64,000 nt of DNA from a virus. Position 1 is the stretch's first letter; every line of letters starts with the position of its first letter. The notes beneath the pieces were generated by a model. That model made no database searches and was not told the origin of the DNA. It was given only the letters and a program-made list of their open reading frames with translations. This document shows positions 1 through 9,900 of the stretch, piece after piece. The DNA is taken from positions 1 to 64,000 of the IMG/VR virus record IMGVR_UViG_3300032086_004532, one strand, 5' to 3'. The position numbers and the translations under genes are program-made.

Positions 1-672
1 GGCCTTGCCGTTGGTCTTTACGAAGACCCCAAGGCCGCGCACTTCCGCCTTGTCCGGGATGGGAAGGTTGTAGTTCACTCCCACCAAGACGCCGGTAACC
101 GCGGGTTGAACTGCGTAGGCGCTTCCGTTCGTGAACAGGCTCATTCCCGAAGGACCGCCCTGCACTGGGTCAAACAGTCCAGGGATGACATAGCCAACCA
201 GCTGCTTGCCTGTGGCAGCATTGGTCACCTTGTACATGCCGAAGCCTTGGGCAGGAGCAGCCTGCTCCGCCATGGGGTCAGGCTCAGCCTGCACATTGGT
301 CAGCGTAGCAGCGCCCTGTTGATCGGCTGCTTGAAGCATCTCAGGGGGAAGAGCCTGCTGCGCCTGCTGGGCACTGACCTGAGTTTCTTGCGGAGCCATT
401 CCCTGCGGAGCAGCGGACACCTTGATGCTGTAGCCGTAGCCGGATGGACGAACCTGGATGACATCAGTGCCATAGCTAAAAGCTGATGAGGCAATCGAGG
501 CCAGCTTCGATACCGGCTCGATGGGCCGCGAGGTCAGGCGATGCAGACACTCCATCACGGACGCGTTCTTTTCGATCATGCGGCGGACTGCAGGATCTTC
601 AAACTCATCGTTGAAGCGCTGAAAATCAGACTCGTTGATGGTACCGGCGATTGCCGAACAGATGGTGCTCAT
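1..672 (-). CDS. Hypothetical phage protein, 3' end outside the window
   Basis: The minus-strand frame is open from an ATG at 672 to the left edge, giving at least 224 residues; I read every codon and found no stop. The ATG overlaps the TGA of the upstream gene (ATGA), and a GGAG lies about 8 bases before it. The first 60 residues are acidic and hydrophilic. They are followed by a VSKLASIA stretch, a Gln/Ala-rich linker at roughly residues 88-135, and a more globular part from about 145 with alternating hydrophobic residues and many glycines. I do not recognise the family. It is the last visible gene of an operon of virion-type genes, so a structural role is likely but unproven. Confidence 0.75.
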   Translation of the reverse strand, partial: MSTICSAIAGTINESDFQRFNDEFEDPAVRRMIEKNASVMECLHRLTSRPIEPVSKLASIASSAFSYGTDVIQVRPSGYGYSIKVSAAPQGMAPQETQVSAQQAQQALPPEMLQAADQQGAATLTNVQAEPDPMAEQAAPAQGFGMYKVTNAATGKQLVGYVIPGLFDPVQGGPSGMSLFTNGSAYAVQPAVTGVLVGVNYNLPIPDKAEVRGLGVFVKTNGKA

Positions 673-917
673 TTCAGAAATCTCCGGCGAAGTCTCTCGG
701 CTACGGTGGGGGCAGAGGAAGTCTTCATGCGCCCAGCGGCAACAAAATCGTCGCACACACTGGCGGGCTCTGCCTCAAAAGAAAACTGCTCGCAGTATCC
801 AGATCCATCGTTGGTTGCTCTGAAGTACGAACAGACCTCACAGCGGTTATCCCCCGCTGTGGGGCCATAGTTGGGAGCGTCTTCAACTCCCGCTATTTTT
901 GGGAAAAAGTGAAACAT
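669..917 (-). CDS. Small four-cysteine metal-binding protein
   Basis: An 82-residue protein with cysteines at 26, 29, 42 and 55 (C-x2-C-x12-C-x12-C), followed by an acidic DDF segment. This spacing resembles the small phage proteins often annotated as high-potential iron-sulfur-like or zinc-binding; which metal is bound cannot be told from sequence. Residues 59-82 are basic. Its start overlaps the stop of the 637-residue gene upstream, and its stop overlaps the start of the next gene, so translation is probably coupled. Its function is unknown. Confidence 0.7.
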   Translation of the reverse strand: MFHFFPKIAGVEDAPNYGPTAGDNRCEVCSYFRATNDGSGYCEQFSFEAEPASVCDDFVAAGRMKTSSAPTVAERLRRRFLK

Positions 918-2830
918 CAGGAAGCCGGGGCGGTGGGCGGAGCGTCCGCAATGTCACGCCACTTGTCTTCGCGCTTGCGGAACATGTTTTTGAGGCGAGC
1001 ACCGACTCCTGCCTTTGCCTGGCGAGCCTGCTCTGCGGCGGCCTCTCGGGCTCCAGCAGCCATGTTGGGAACCGCGTTACGAACCTGCCTCTCTACTCTC
1101 TTGTCGATGTCAGAAACATGCTGCCCCATAGCTTCGTTGATTTTGTCGACCTTCTTGTCCAGTGTCTTATCGACTTCCTTCATAGCTTCTCGCGCGGCAT
1201 CTCTGGCCTTACGGTCCATGAAGGTTCCGGCTTCATCAGCGACACGCTTGATTTGCGGTACCGCCAGCTTCTTCACTGCGGCCGTACCGCCAACCCCGAG
1301 TCCACCTCCCACTGCGGCGTCAATTGCCGCCGATCCTGCGTACTCCTTCACGCGCCGCTTGAACTCATTGGAGTCAATCTTCCCGGAACGTCGATCTCGC
1401 ATGTCTTGGATCATCTGATTCTTGTTTTTCAGCAGGGATCGAGTTCCCATGGCTCCTGCACCAAGGGTTCCCATTGCGACATACGGGTTCTTGAGTACGG
1501 AAGCAGACTTTACTGCCTGCGGATCCTCAAGGGTTCCTACTCTCGGCATCCCGATCTCGGCTCGCTGCTGCTGACGCTTGGCAAGTCCGCGCTCCTTGAG
1601 GCCGATATTTGCGGCGGAAATCGCACCAGAGGTAATAAGCCCCTGCTTCATTCCCTTTTTTGCCCCAGCTTGTATCGCCTTCAGTCCACCCTTTCGGGCT
1701 CCAAAGCCTCCTCGGACGCCAGCTACCGCAAGTCCTGCACCTACCGGAAGAGCAAGGTTCTTGAGATTTGACTTGAGCCGGCCCCCGAGCCCTTTCTGGG
1801 CCTGGTATCGGTCTTCAGTCTCTCGTCCGCGCAGCTTTGCGATGGTGCGAAGGCGGTCAGGGTCCATGGTGAACGCATCTGCTTGCGCCCCCTTCTCTTG
1901 GAAGTAGACACCGGGAAGCCCGGCGGCAGATGTAACGCCGCCACCAATCAGCGCTCCCTTCAGTGCCGACTTCTTGGCATCTGATCTGTGCATTTCGGAG
2001 GCATCTCGGAGCATTTCCTTTGCGGTATCTCCCAGCTCCCTTGCGCGGGCAGACAGGTACTGGCGCTGCGTGCCGCTAAATGCCTTACGGGCGCCGGCCT
2101 TCGCTGCTGCAGCTTGATCGGCCAGTCGCTTGAACTTCTTTGAACTGCGGAGAACTCCCTCCGCCTTCATGGCGCGCAGTGCCCCCGGCGCGTACCCAAG
2201 GCCGGCACCAAGACCGATTCCCGTACCGATCATGTGCGCGACATTTGCACGGCGCTGTGTCGTATCTCTCGCGTTGCTGCCTCTGGGGCGAGGATTGGGA
2301 GCAGAGGAAAGCTTGGTGACGCCCATCGACGAAGTTCCAGCCCCAACAGTCCGGCCGAAGCCCTGACGCTGCTGGTACGGCGGGTACATCTGGTCGATGA
2401 GGGACTTCTGGCGGTGCGGCTGGCGTGCTGGACCTTCGAAGACTGCGGGATTGAGCAGGGCAGCCTCGACCCTCTCTGAAGTCAGGGGATAGACATTGCC
2501 ACCCAGCTCGAAGGTATGGAAGGGCTGGAGCTGTCGATCTGCGATGATCACGGGGATCTTGATCATGTTCTGCGGGTTCTTCGACTCGGTCGCTGCAGCG
2601 GGATCGTTCTTCGCCATCAGCAGTGCATGGCCGAAAGCAAACCCAGCCTCGGGCTCTACCCGCTGCAGGCTCAGATCGACCTCGTACTGACTGAGGAAGG
2701 GCAGCTGCTGGTGCAGATTGCTCAGCACATGCGCGGGCCACTTCGTGTCGTCATCCGGCATCTTGGCAATCGACGCCTGCTTCTCGAAGAAAGCATGCGG
2801 ATCGACCTCGGGAAGGAAAAGAGGGGTCAT
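917..2830 (-). CDS. Ala/Gly-rich internal virion or ejection-type protein
   Basis: This 637-residue protein has an N-terminal globular part (about residues 1-170) and then a long Ala/Gly/Lys/Arg-rich part. That part contains several glycine-rich hydrophobic stretches, for example near residues 200-215, 290-310 and 360-375, separated by basic helices. A predicted charged helical region rich in DKK and EAM repeats covers roughly residues 530-600. Amphipathic proteins of this style in phage structural operons are often internal or ejected proteins that contact membranes. Here that is inference from composition and position only. The N-terminus contains FFEKQASIAKM, reminiscent of short motifs in other virion-type proteins of this window. 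The gene starts 15 bases downstream of the spike gene. Confidence 0.6.
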   Translation of the reverse strand: MTPLFLPEVDPHAFFEKQASIAKMPDDDTKWPAHVLSNLHQQLPFLSQYEVDLSLQRVEPEAGFAFGHALLMAKNDPAAATESKNPQNMIKIPVIIADRQLQPFHTFELGGNVYPLTSERVEAALLNPAVFEGPARQPHRQKSLIDQMYPPYQQRQGFGRTVGAGTSSMGVTKLSSAPNPRPRGSNARDTTQRRANVAHMIGTGIGLGAGLGYAPGALRAMKAEGVLRSSKKFKRLADQAAAAKAGARKAFSGTQRQYLSARARELGDTAKEMLRDASEMHRSDAKKSALKGALIGGGVTSAAGLPGVYFQEKGAQADAFTMDPDRLRTIAKLRGRETEDRYQAQKGLGGRLKSNLKNLALPVGAGLAVAGVRGGFGARKGGLKAIQAGAKKGMKQGLITSGAISAANIGLKERGLAKRQQQRAEIGMPRVGTLEDPQAVKSASVLKNPYVAMGTLGAGAMGTRSLLKNKNQMIQDMRDRRSGKIDSNEFKRRVKEYAGSAAIDAAVGGGLGVGGTAAVKKLAVPQIKRVADEAGTFMDRKARDAAREAMKEVDKTLDKKVDKINEAMGQHVSDIDKRVERQVRNAVPNMAAGAREAAAEQARQAKAGVGARLKNMFRKREDKWRDIADAPPTAPAS

Positions 2831-2845
2831 GGTGTCCTCGAGGAT

Positions 2846-3922
2846 TCAGTCAGTCTCAAGAGTACTTGAGAGAAGCGGTGCCCGGTCAGAGAGTGACGCT
2901 ACAATATCACTTAGCAGCAAATCTGTCTGTGTTGTCGGATAGCCCAGTGTATTCAGGGCGGTCTTAATCTCAGTCAGAGATGCGCTGAGTTTTGTGAGAA
3001 AAGTCGTCCCCTGTACTACGGGCTCGGTAGTGCCAGTATCAAGAGTCTTTGCGACTCGAATCTTCTCATTGGTCTCGATAAGCGTGGCGCCGTTTCTCGC
3101 GACCCCGAGATTTAGGGCAGTCGGCTCTCCGAAGTAGAGGGTTTCTTGGCTCTTGACCTGGAAGGAGACAACCCTCTTTGCGGGATCTGGCGCAGACGGC
3201 TGAAGTGTGGTGACCGTCTCCACGGTGCCGTCTGACAAGATCAAGGGCTTCGTAACGGGGAGGAGCGGAGGCTCAGGAATCGGGGCATCGAGCTCGATTC
3301 TCGCACCCTCGGTGTTGCCCATTTGAGTGCGGACAGTCCAGGACTTTGCCGTAGCGAACTCCTTGACCTCCTCCGTTTTTCTCGTGGTCAGATCTCCGAA
3401 GTTGTCCTCTTCCCTTGTCAGGGTCTTCCACTCGGTCGATCCCCCAAGAGTCTCGACCTTCCAGTTCTCAGCAATGCAGAGCAGCTGGTTCTTGAATGGA
3501 TTGGTGATGATACGCGAAAGAGCAGTTCCTCGAAGCTCGGTCACTCCTCCTCTGCGCACAATCAGACCATTCCCATCTCGAGTCAGGACAGTCATGTCCC
3601 CCGGGTTCAGGAACGGGCGGTTGGAATGATAGGAGCCAGGCTGCCCATCTTCTGTGCTCGCAGAAGCAAACGGCGCAGAGAGAAGCAGGAACGACTCGCT
3701 GCCGTCGGACGGGACGCAGACAAATACCTGCGCCCCGATTTCTGGCATGTAGTGAACTCCCTCTCCGAACGGAGTCGAGTACAGAGAGGGAATCGTGACG
3801 TTCTGAAAGCTTCTTTTTGCAGCGAGGCAATCGACCACACAGACCCATCGGGATGGATCAACGGAAGTAATCCTTCCCTGATAGATACGGGCATCTACAG
3901 GCTGTAGGCCGGAAGAGGGCAT
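2846..3922 (-). CDS. Baseplate spike / gpV-like assembly protein
   Basis: A 358-residue protein. Residues about 12-85 look like the OB-fold of phage baseplate assembly protein V / T4 gp5: G-x-ITSVDP-x2-W, then IPSLY, a glycine pair, YMPEIGAQVFV and an FLLLSAPF strand. The rest is beta-rich with many Thr/Val strands and ends in a helical tail, compatible with a trimeric spike. The ATG at 3922 lies 7 bases after the RNA polymerase stop, and the stop codon itself is part of the AGGAA ribosome site, so the two genes are translationally linked. A VgrG-like or tail-fibre chaperone role is less likely given the OB-type start. Confidence 0.65.
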   Translation of the reverse strand: MPSSGLQPVDARIYQGRITSVDPSRWVCVVDCLAAKRSFQNVTIPSLYSTPFGEGVHYMPEIGAQVFVCVPSDGSESFLLLSAPFASASTEDGQPGSYHSNRPFLNPGDMTVLTRDGNGLIVRRGGVTELRGTALSRIITNPFKNQLLCIAENWKVETLGGSTEWKTLTREEDNFGDLTTRKTEEVKEFATAKSWTVRTQMGNTEGARIELDAPIPEPPLLPVTKPLILSDGTVETVTTLQPSAPDPAKRVVSFQVKSQETLYFGEPTALNLGVARNGATLIETNEKIRVAKTLDTGTTEPVVQGTTFLTKLSASLTEIKTALNTLGYPTTQTDLLLSDIVASLSDRAPLLSSTLETD

Positions 3923-3929
3923 TCTGTTC

Positions 3930-6900
3930 CTACAAGAAAGAGAAGAATCTAGTCTTTTTGGGTTGGGCAGTCTGCGACTTGTCGGCGGGCTTTGGAGTCG
4001 CCGTCGATAGACTTACTGGCGTCACAGGCTTTGGTAGTCCTGGGGTCTTTACTGTCTGCGAGGGCTCGAGGCCAAACTCGGCTCCGTGCGCGATGCCAGA
4101 AATCGGGTGACCGTGGATGTCGGACTTCCAGTTCTGCGCTGCACCTTCGATGTATGTTTCCTTGAGGCGCTGGAAGTTCAGTCGTGCCATCCAGTCTTCC
4201 TGCCCTGCAAGAGGCATCTGGTTCATAGCCTTCAGCTTTGGCTTGTGCTTGATGGGACGCTTGCCCATTGCCTTCAGGTCGCGGTTCTTTGCCTCGACCT
4301 CTGACATCGGTACAAGCTGTCCGCGCAGGTATGAAGAGTCATCTCCTGGATCGTCGATGCGGGTCAAGTCGGTCATCGCACGAATCACCGTCTCAATGTT
4401 TCTGCGCCTCTCGTGCCCGGTAGTCGGCACATACAGCGCACTGAGGGAATCGGTAATGTGGTTTCGAACCGCCCCCATGCTCTTCGTAATCCGAAGAATG
4501 TCATGGGGATTTTTTCTACCCGTAGAAAGCGCCTCGGCCTTCTTGACCTCGTATCCTACGCGAATCTGAGGAAGGAGCTGGTTCGTATGCGGAACGACAT
4601 GCTTCTTCCCATCGATCGTTACAGTCTTTCCGCCCAGTGCGTCTGTCTCAATCTTTTGGATCTTCCCAGAAATCTCGGCAAGAGTCGCCGATCCCTTCAG
4701 AGTTGAAGGAACCTTGAACAGGTCCTCTGCTGCGGTGAAGTAGTCGCCGACATCGCTCTCTCCACCCACACCGCCAGTGTGGAAGGTCTTCATCTGCATC
4801 TGCGTGATCGGCTCACCAAGAGCGTGGCCGGCGATAACCCCGACATTGGTGCCGACCGTGTAGAGCGTTCCCCGCTCGTTGAGGCCGTAGCAGGTGGAGC
4901 AGATGCCCTTCACTTCTTTGCAATTCAGGGGAGAGCGGACCAAGACCTTTGCGGGTCCAGACTTCTTGATTTGCTGTCGAACCTGAGATGTAACCAGCGA
5001 CCCCCTTTTCAGGGTCTGCCCGTCCTTGAGGGGGACATCTCCAGCAAGGAAGCGCCCCTCGACATCTGCATCCATAGAAGGCAGCAAAGTACCCTTTGTG
5101 GTGCCGCAGTCTTTGGACCGAATCTTGTTGTCGATGACCGTGTTGATCAGCTCCTTTGTCAGAGCTCCGGGCTTCGCAGTGGAAGATGCCCGGTCGATTG
5201 TTCCCTTACGCGCACCGTGAAGTGACGCATAATACTGGGAGATCGGAAGTCCTTCTCCGAAGGACTTTGTGATCGGGAATGCAACTGGCTTGTTCATGGG
5301 ATCCTGAACAATCATGGGGCCCATGACCATCTGGCTAAACTGGCCCCAGTTTCCGCGTGCCCCAGACTGCGCCCATTCCCACATTCGGTTGTCTTGGCGG
5401 CGGTTGTAGCGATCCTCGCCGACAGACTTCAGCTCCTTTTGGGCCTTCAGGTACAGCTTGACGATCTTGTCGTCCTTGCTTTGCTGGCTGCCGCCGCTCT
5501 TTCTGATCTTTGCTTCCTCTGCCTTGTACTTCTTTAGAACCTGGTCCCGGATCTCCTTGCCGTCGTGGAAGTCATTCAGACTGAAGCTTGACCCGTTCTT
5601 ATAGGACAGGTTGAAGCCCAGATTCTTCCACTGATCGATCATTTTGGAGAACTCTTCTGGATTGGCTCTCGCAATCTCGGTGGCAAAACCCTTCATGCCG
5701 CCCTTGGCCATACGAAAATCCTTGTCGTACAGCAGGTCGTCTCGGTTTTTGAACTCCTTAGGGAGAGTGCTGTTGATCAACAATCGGCCCGGTGTCGTTG
5801 GACGCTTGTAGCCCATCACTGTGATCACATCATAGGACTTCAGCTTCCCGGCCTTGAGGGCCTTGATTGCTTGCACATCCGTGTATGTGCCGGACTTTTT
5901 CTTGCCCCATTTGGTCGCCTGATAAATACCGAGAACGGCGTCCATACTCGGAGCAACCATCAGCTTATTGCTGGTAGGAGAAAACAGATTCTTGGAAGGC
6001 ATCATGGCCTTTGCCTCGTCCACCGCCTTTTCGGTGATCGGGACATACATGGCCATCGTGTCGCCATCGAAGTCAGCGTTGAAACCTCCTGTGACGAGGG
6101 GATGAATTTTGATGGACTTCCCTTCTACAAGTTTCGGGCGGAACGCCATGATTGAAAACATGTGGAGAGCGGGGTCGCGCTTCATCATTGCTGGGCGGTC
6201 TTTGATGACTCTTTCAAGGGCCTCATAGACTGCTGGGTGCTTCTTCTTGACCATGATCCGCGCTTGCATCGGAGATGATGCGCGGCCCATGTCCTTGACC
6301 AGAGCCTTGATGACGAACGGCTTGTACATCTCGAGCGCCATCTCTCGGGGCATGCCGACTTCATCCAGTGGCATCTCAGGGTCTGGAGTAATGACAGAGC
6401 GACCAGAGAGGTCCTGTCGTTTACCCAGAACTCCAGATTGGAAGAATGACTGCTTCGGCTGGTTCAACCCAGACAGCTTGTCCATCAAGCTGGGAGCATG
6501 CCTTCCCTCAATCTGCATCCCTGTCAGCCGCAGAGACTTGACCAGCTTGTACACCTCGGCCTGGTTCTTTTGGATTTCCTGAACCGGGAGGCGCTCCTTC
6601 TCAGACTGCTTGAGCTGGCGAACCATCGCCCCGGTCTGTGCGTACATCACATTGACGGGATCGATAATCTGTGTCCCATCGAAGCCGATGCTCACCCTTC
6701 GCAGTGTCGGTGGAAGGATCGGCAATACAGAGTTCATGTAGGCGTCGACCGGCTTTACTCCCAGATCTTTGAGAGCGCGAAGATAGCGAACTCGCTTGTA
6801 TCGGACATTCAGCTCCGCTTCTTTTGCGGTCTTGAGCTCGGCCTCTGCCTTCTTCAGCTCAGCATCGACATTCATCTTTGAGAGCTTCTCTTCAATGACC

Positions 6901-9900
6901 TTGAACCCAGACTTGCTGCCCACGGCCCCTTCAGCAGTCAGCAGCTTTTGGAACTCAGGCTTCTTCATCCCAAGAAGAGATCGAATTGGTTCCTCAAAAA
7001 GAGGATTTGGAACTTTCATCCCGAGGTCCATGTGGGACCACTTCTCTCCTTGAAGGCCTCCGGTCTTGCCGCGGTCGAAGAGACCGCCTCTCTCTTCTTT
7101 GGTCAAAGACCCTTTCGCAGACAGAGTCTTTTCTGGGAATGCCAGCGCACCAGAGCTCTGTGCCTTTGTCTGGGCATCCGTCATCGGCATGAGGGAGTAC
7201 TCTCTGCCGCTGCGCTCGGAAGACACCCCCATCGCCTTCATGTACTTCTGGAACTGAAGCATGGAGCGCGGCACCTTTGGAGTAGGTGGGCGCTGCCCAA
7301 GAAGAATCCGCTTCCAGGTGTCCTCTGCCTGTTCCTTGTCAGACTTGTAGGTCTGCATCTCGCGGAGGTTGAACTTCGCGCCATGCGCGAGCAGCGTGTA
7401 GGTATCGAGGCCACCAATTCTCTGGCCGCCCTTTCCGATACCTGAACCCTGCGCTGCCTCACCGGTAGTCTTGTATCCGTAGCCAGCTCCACCAGAGCGA
7501 GCAGAGATCTTCTTCTCAGCCTGGTGGTCGAGCTTCAGCAGATACTGCGGCCCAGTGAATACTGGTCCAAGACTTTCTCCAGTCTCGGGGTCGAACAGCT
7601 CTTCGGTATCTGAGATCTTGTGCTTCTTCAGCTCGGACTTCACGAGTGCCGAGTAGTCGACATCCGGATTGAAGTTGTCCACCACGAAGGGCTTGCCAGT
7701 CTTGAGCGCGATCTTGCCTGCCGCAGTCTCGAGAATCTGCCCGGGGTTCATACGGGACGGAACACCGGCAGGAGACATCAGAACCTGGACTGCGTTGCCC
7801 TTCTTGTCCTTGGGCATCTGATCATCAGGAAGGATTCTAGTGACGATGCCCTTGTTACCATGGCGACCAGAGAGCTTGTCTCCGACTTCCATGGTCTGCT
7901 CGGTACGGATGAAGACCGCGATCTTCTTTCCAGTGCTTACGACACGGACGACCTTTCCTCCGTACTCGTGCTTCCAGCGTTCTTCGGACGGGTTGAAGTC
8001 TCGGATTGCGCCCTTGAGCTGCTTCTTGATGTTTGCGGTCTCTCGGCTGTTGTCTTGCTTTACCAGCTTTGCGATCAGAACATCATCGGGCTCTACAACA
8101 GTGCCGACCTTTACGATTCCGCGGTCATCCAGTTTACGGAGAATGTCCGGGGTTGCCTTTTCAGGACCTGCATACCGACGCCACAAAGCCTTATCGACCA
8201 CCACATTCGAATACATCTCCGTCTCAACAGAGTGAAGGTGGTTTGACACGAGCTTCTTCGCTGCAGACTCTGAGATGACGATTCCGTCCTCAAAGTTGTA
8301 GCCCTTGTACGGGATGTAAGCGACGCGCAGATTTGTTCCCAGAGCGAGCTTTCCGCCCTTCGTGAAGTTGGAATCTGCGAGAAGCTGCCCCTTCCTGACT
8401 TTGTCCCCGACCTTTACGGCTGGAGTGGAATCCAGCATGTGCTTTGCGCCGTTCAGCGGGTAGTTGTCGTACAGGGCGTGGACATACCTCTTCCCGTCGG
8501 CACCCTTCACTACGATCTGCTTCTTGTTGACGCTGATGACTTGGCCAGTTGCACTGCTCGTGACCGAGGCGGTCGATCCTACTAGGTCTTCGTATGCTGC
8601 ACCCTTTGCTGCGGCCGTCTGAACAAGTGGAGCTTCGCGCTCTTTGAGGCCGACCGCTTGCTCCTGGTGCTTGGCAGCCATCATCGAACGGTTGCCGTTG
8701 TCGTTCTGGATGAACGGAATCAGGTTTGCACTGACCGCAAACAGCAACTTTGCTGACGGCAGGACATAGTCCACCTCTTTCCACTGGCGCTTTGAGGTGT
8801 TGCGATCCTTGTCGTAAACAACCACATCAGGCGTCTTTGGCTTTACAGAAACAGTGCCGTCAGACTTCTTCGTAATCTTGACCTGATCGGGGAACGCAAC
8901 AACTGCCCGTTCCAGATCTGCCGCTGACTTTCGCTCTACCTTACCAGTACGTACATTCACAACCTGCGCCATCAGATCGTGCCCGACCTTCTGGGCTCCC
9001 ATCGGCACATGCAGGTGGATACCAGTCTGCTGGCTCTCTGGGGTCTGCAGAGGATCGAGCACACCCAGATGACTGGGGTTGATCATCTTGTCCTGCATCA
9101 GGTTGACATTGTCGCCCTTGATCCCACCAAATGCTGCGCCAAGAATCGTCGTCTTCGTGTGATTGGAAACGAACTGCAGGGGATTGGTCTGGGTGGGAAG
9201 CTGTGCCGCCTTGAACGGCTTGAGAATCGCAGCGCCGTACCCAGATGCCGACGCAGGGATGATCTCTTGGATTGAGTTCTTGCGGTCAACATTGTTTCGG
9301 ATCTTGCGAGTCAGGGAATATGCCGTCTTCCCCTTTGTCAGCTCTTCTGCGACAAAGTCTTCGACCCCGTAAAGGCGCTTGTTCGCGATTGACTGTCGGT
9401 CGTCTTCCTTCGCGCGCCCCTTACTGATGTCCACCAGCTTCTTCGCAGAGAGAAGGAGTGCCTCTCCAGTGATGCTGGAAAACTCCTTTCCGAGCGCAGA
9501 CTTCATGGTCTGCTTGCTGACTTCCGCACCCTCAAAAGTAGCGCGGGTAAATTCTCGCGCAACGGCAAGGCTGGGCTGCTTGTACTTCGTCTTGTCCCTA
9601 CGACCTTCAATGGCTTCGTGAAATTTGACGATGTCAGCTGGCTTGCTGTACCGCTTGTTGACCTCGTAGACCCCATCTCCGAGCGCAGCTCGAATCTTGG
9701 CGTCGTCGATTCCCATCGCGTTGAGAATGGGGATTACTGGAATCTTACGAGTAGAAGATCCTCCGCTTTTGATCTGAAGGTAGATGAAGCCAACCTTCTT
9801 GGGGTCTCTTCTTTCGATGAAGATGTCGAACGAGCCCACCTTGCTACCTGCTGCCACATTCCACTTGGCAACCAAGTCCCCGTTCTGGGCCTCTGCGTGG

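Noticed and set aside
651-1771. Overlapping plus-strand open frames of about 255 and 290 residues
   Set aside because: They overlap the internal-protein gene and the small cysteine gene on the opposite strand. Both real genes have overlapping start/stop links to neighbours and sensible composition; the plus frames have neither.
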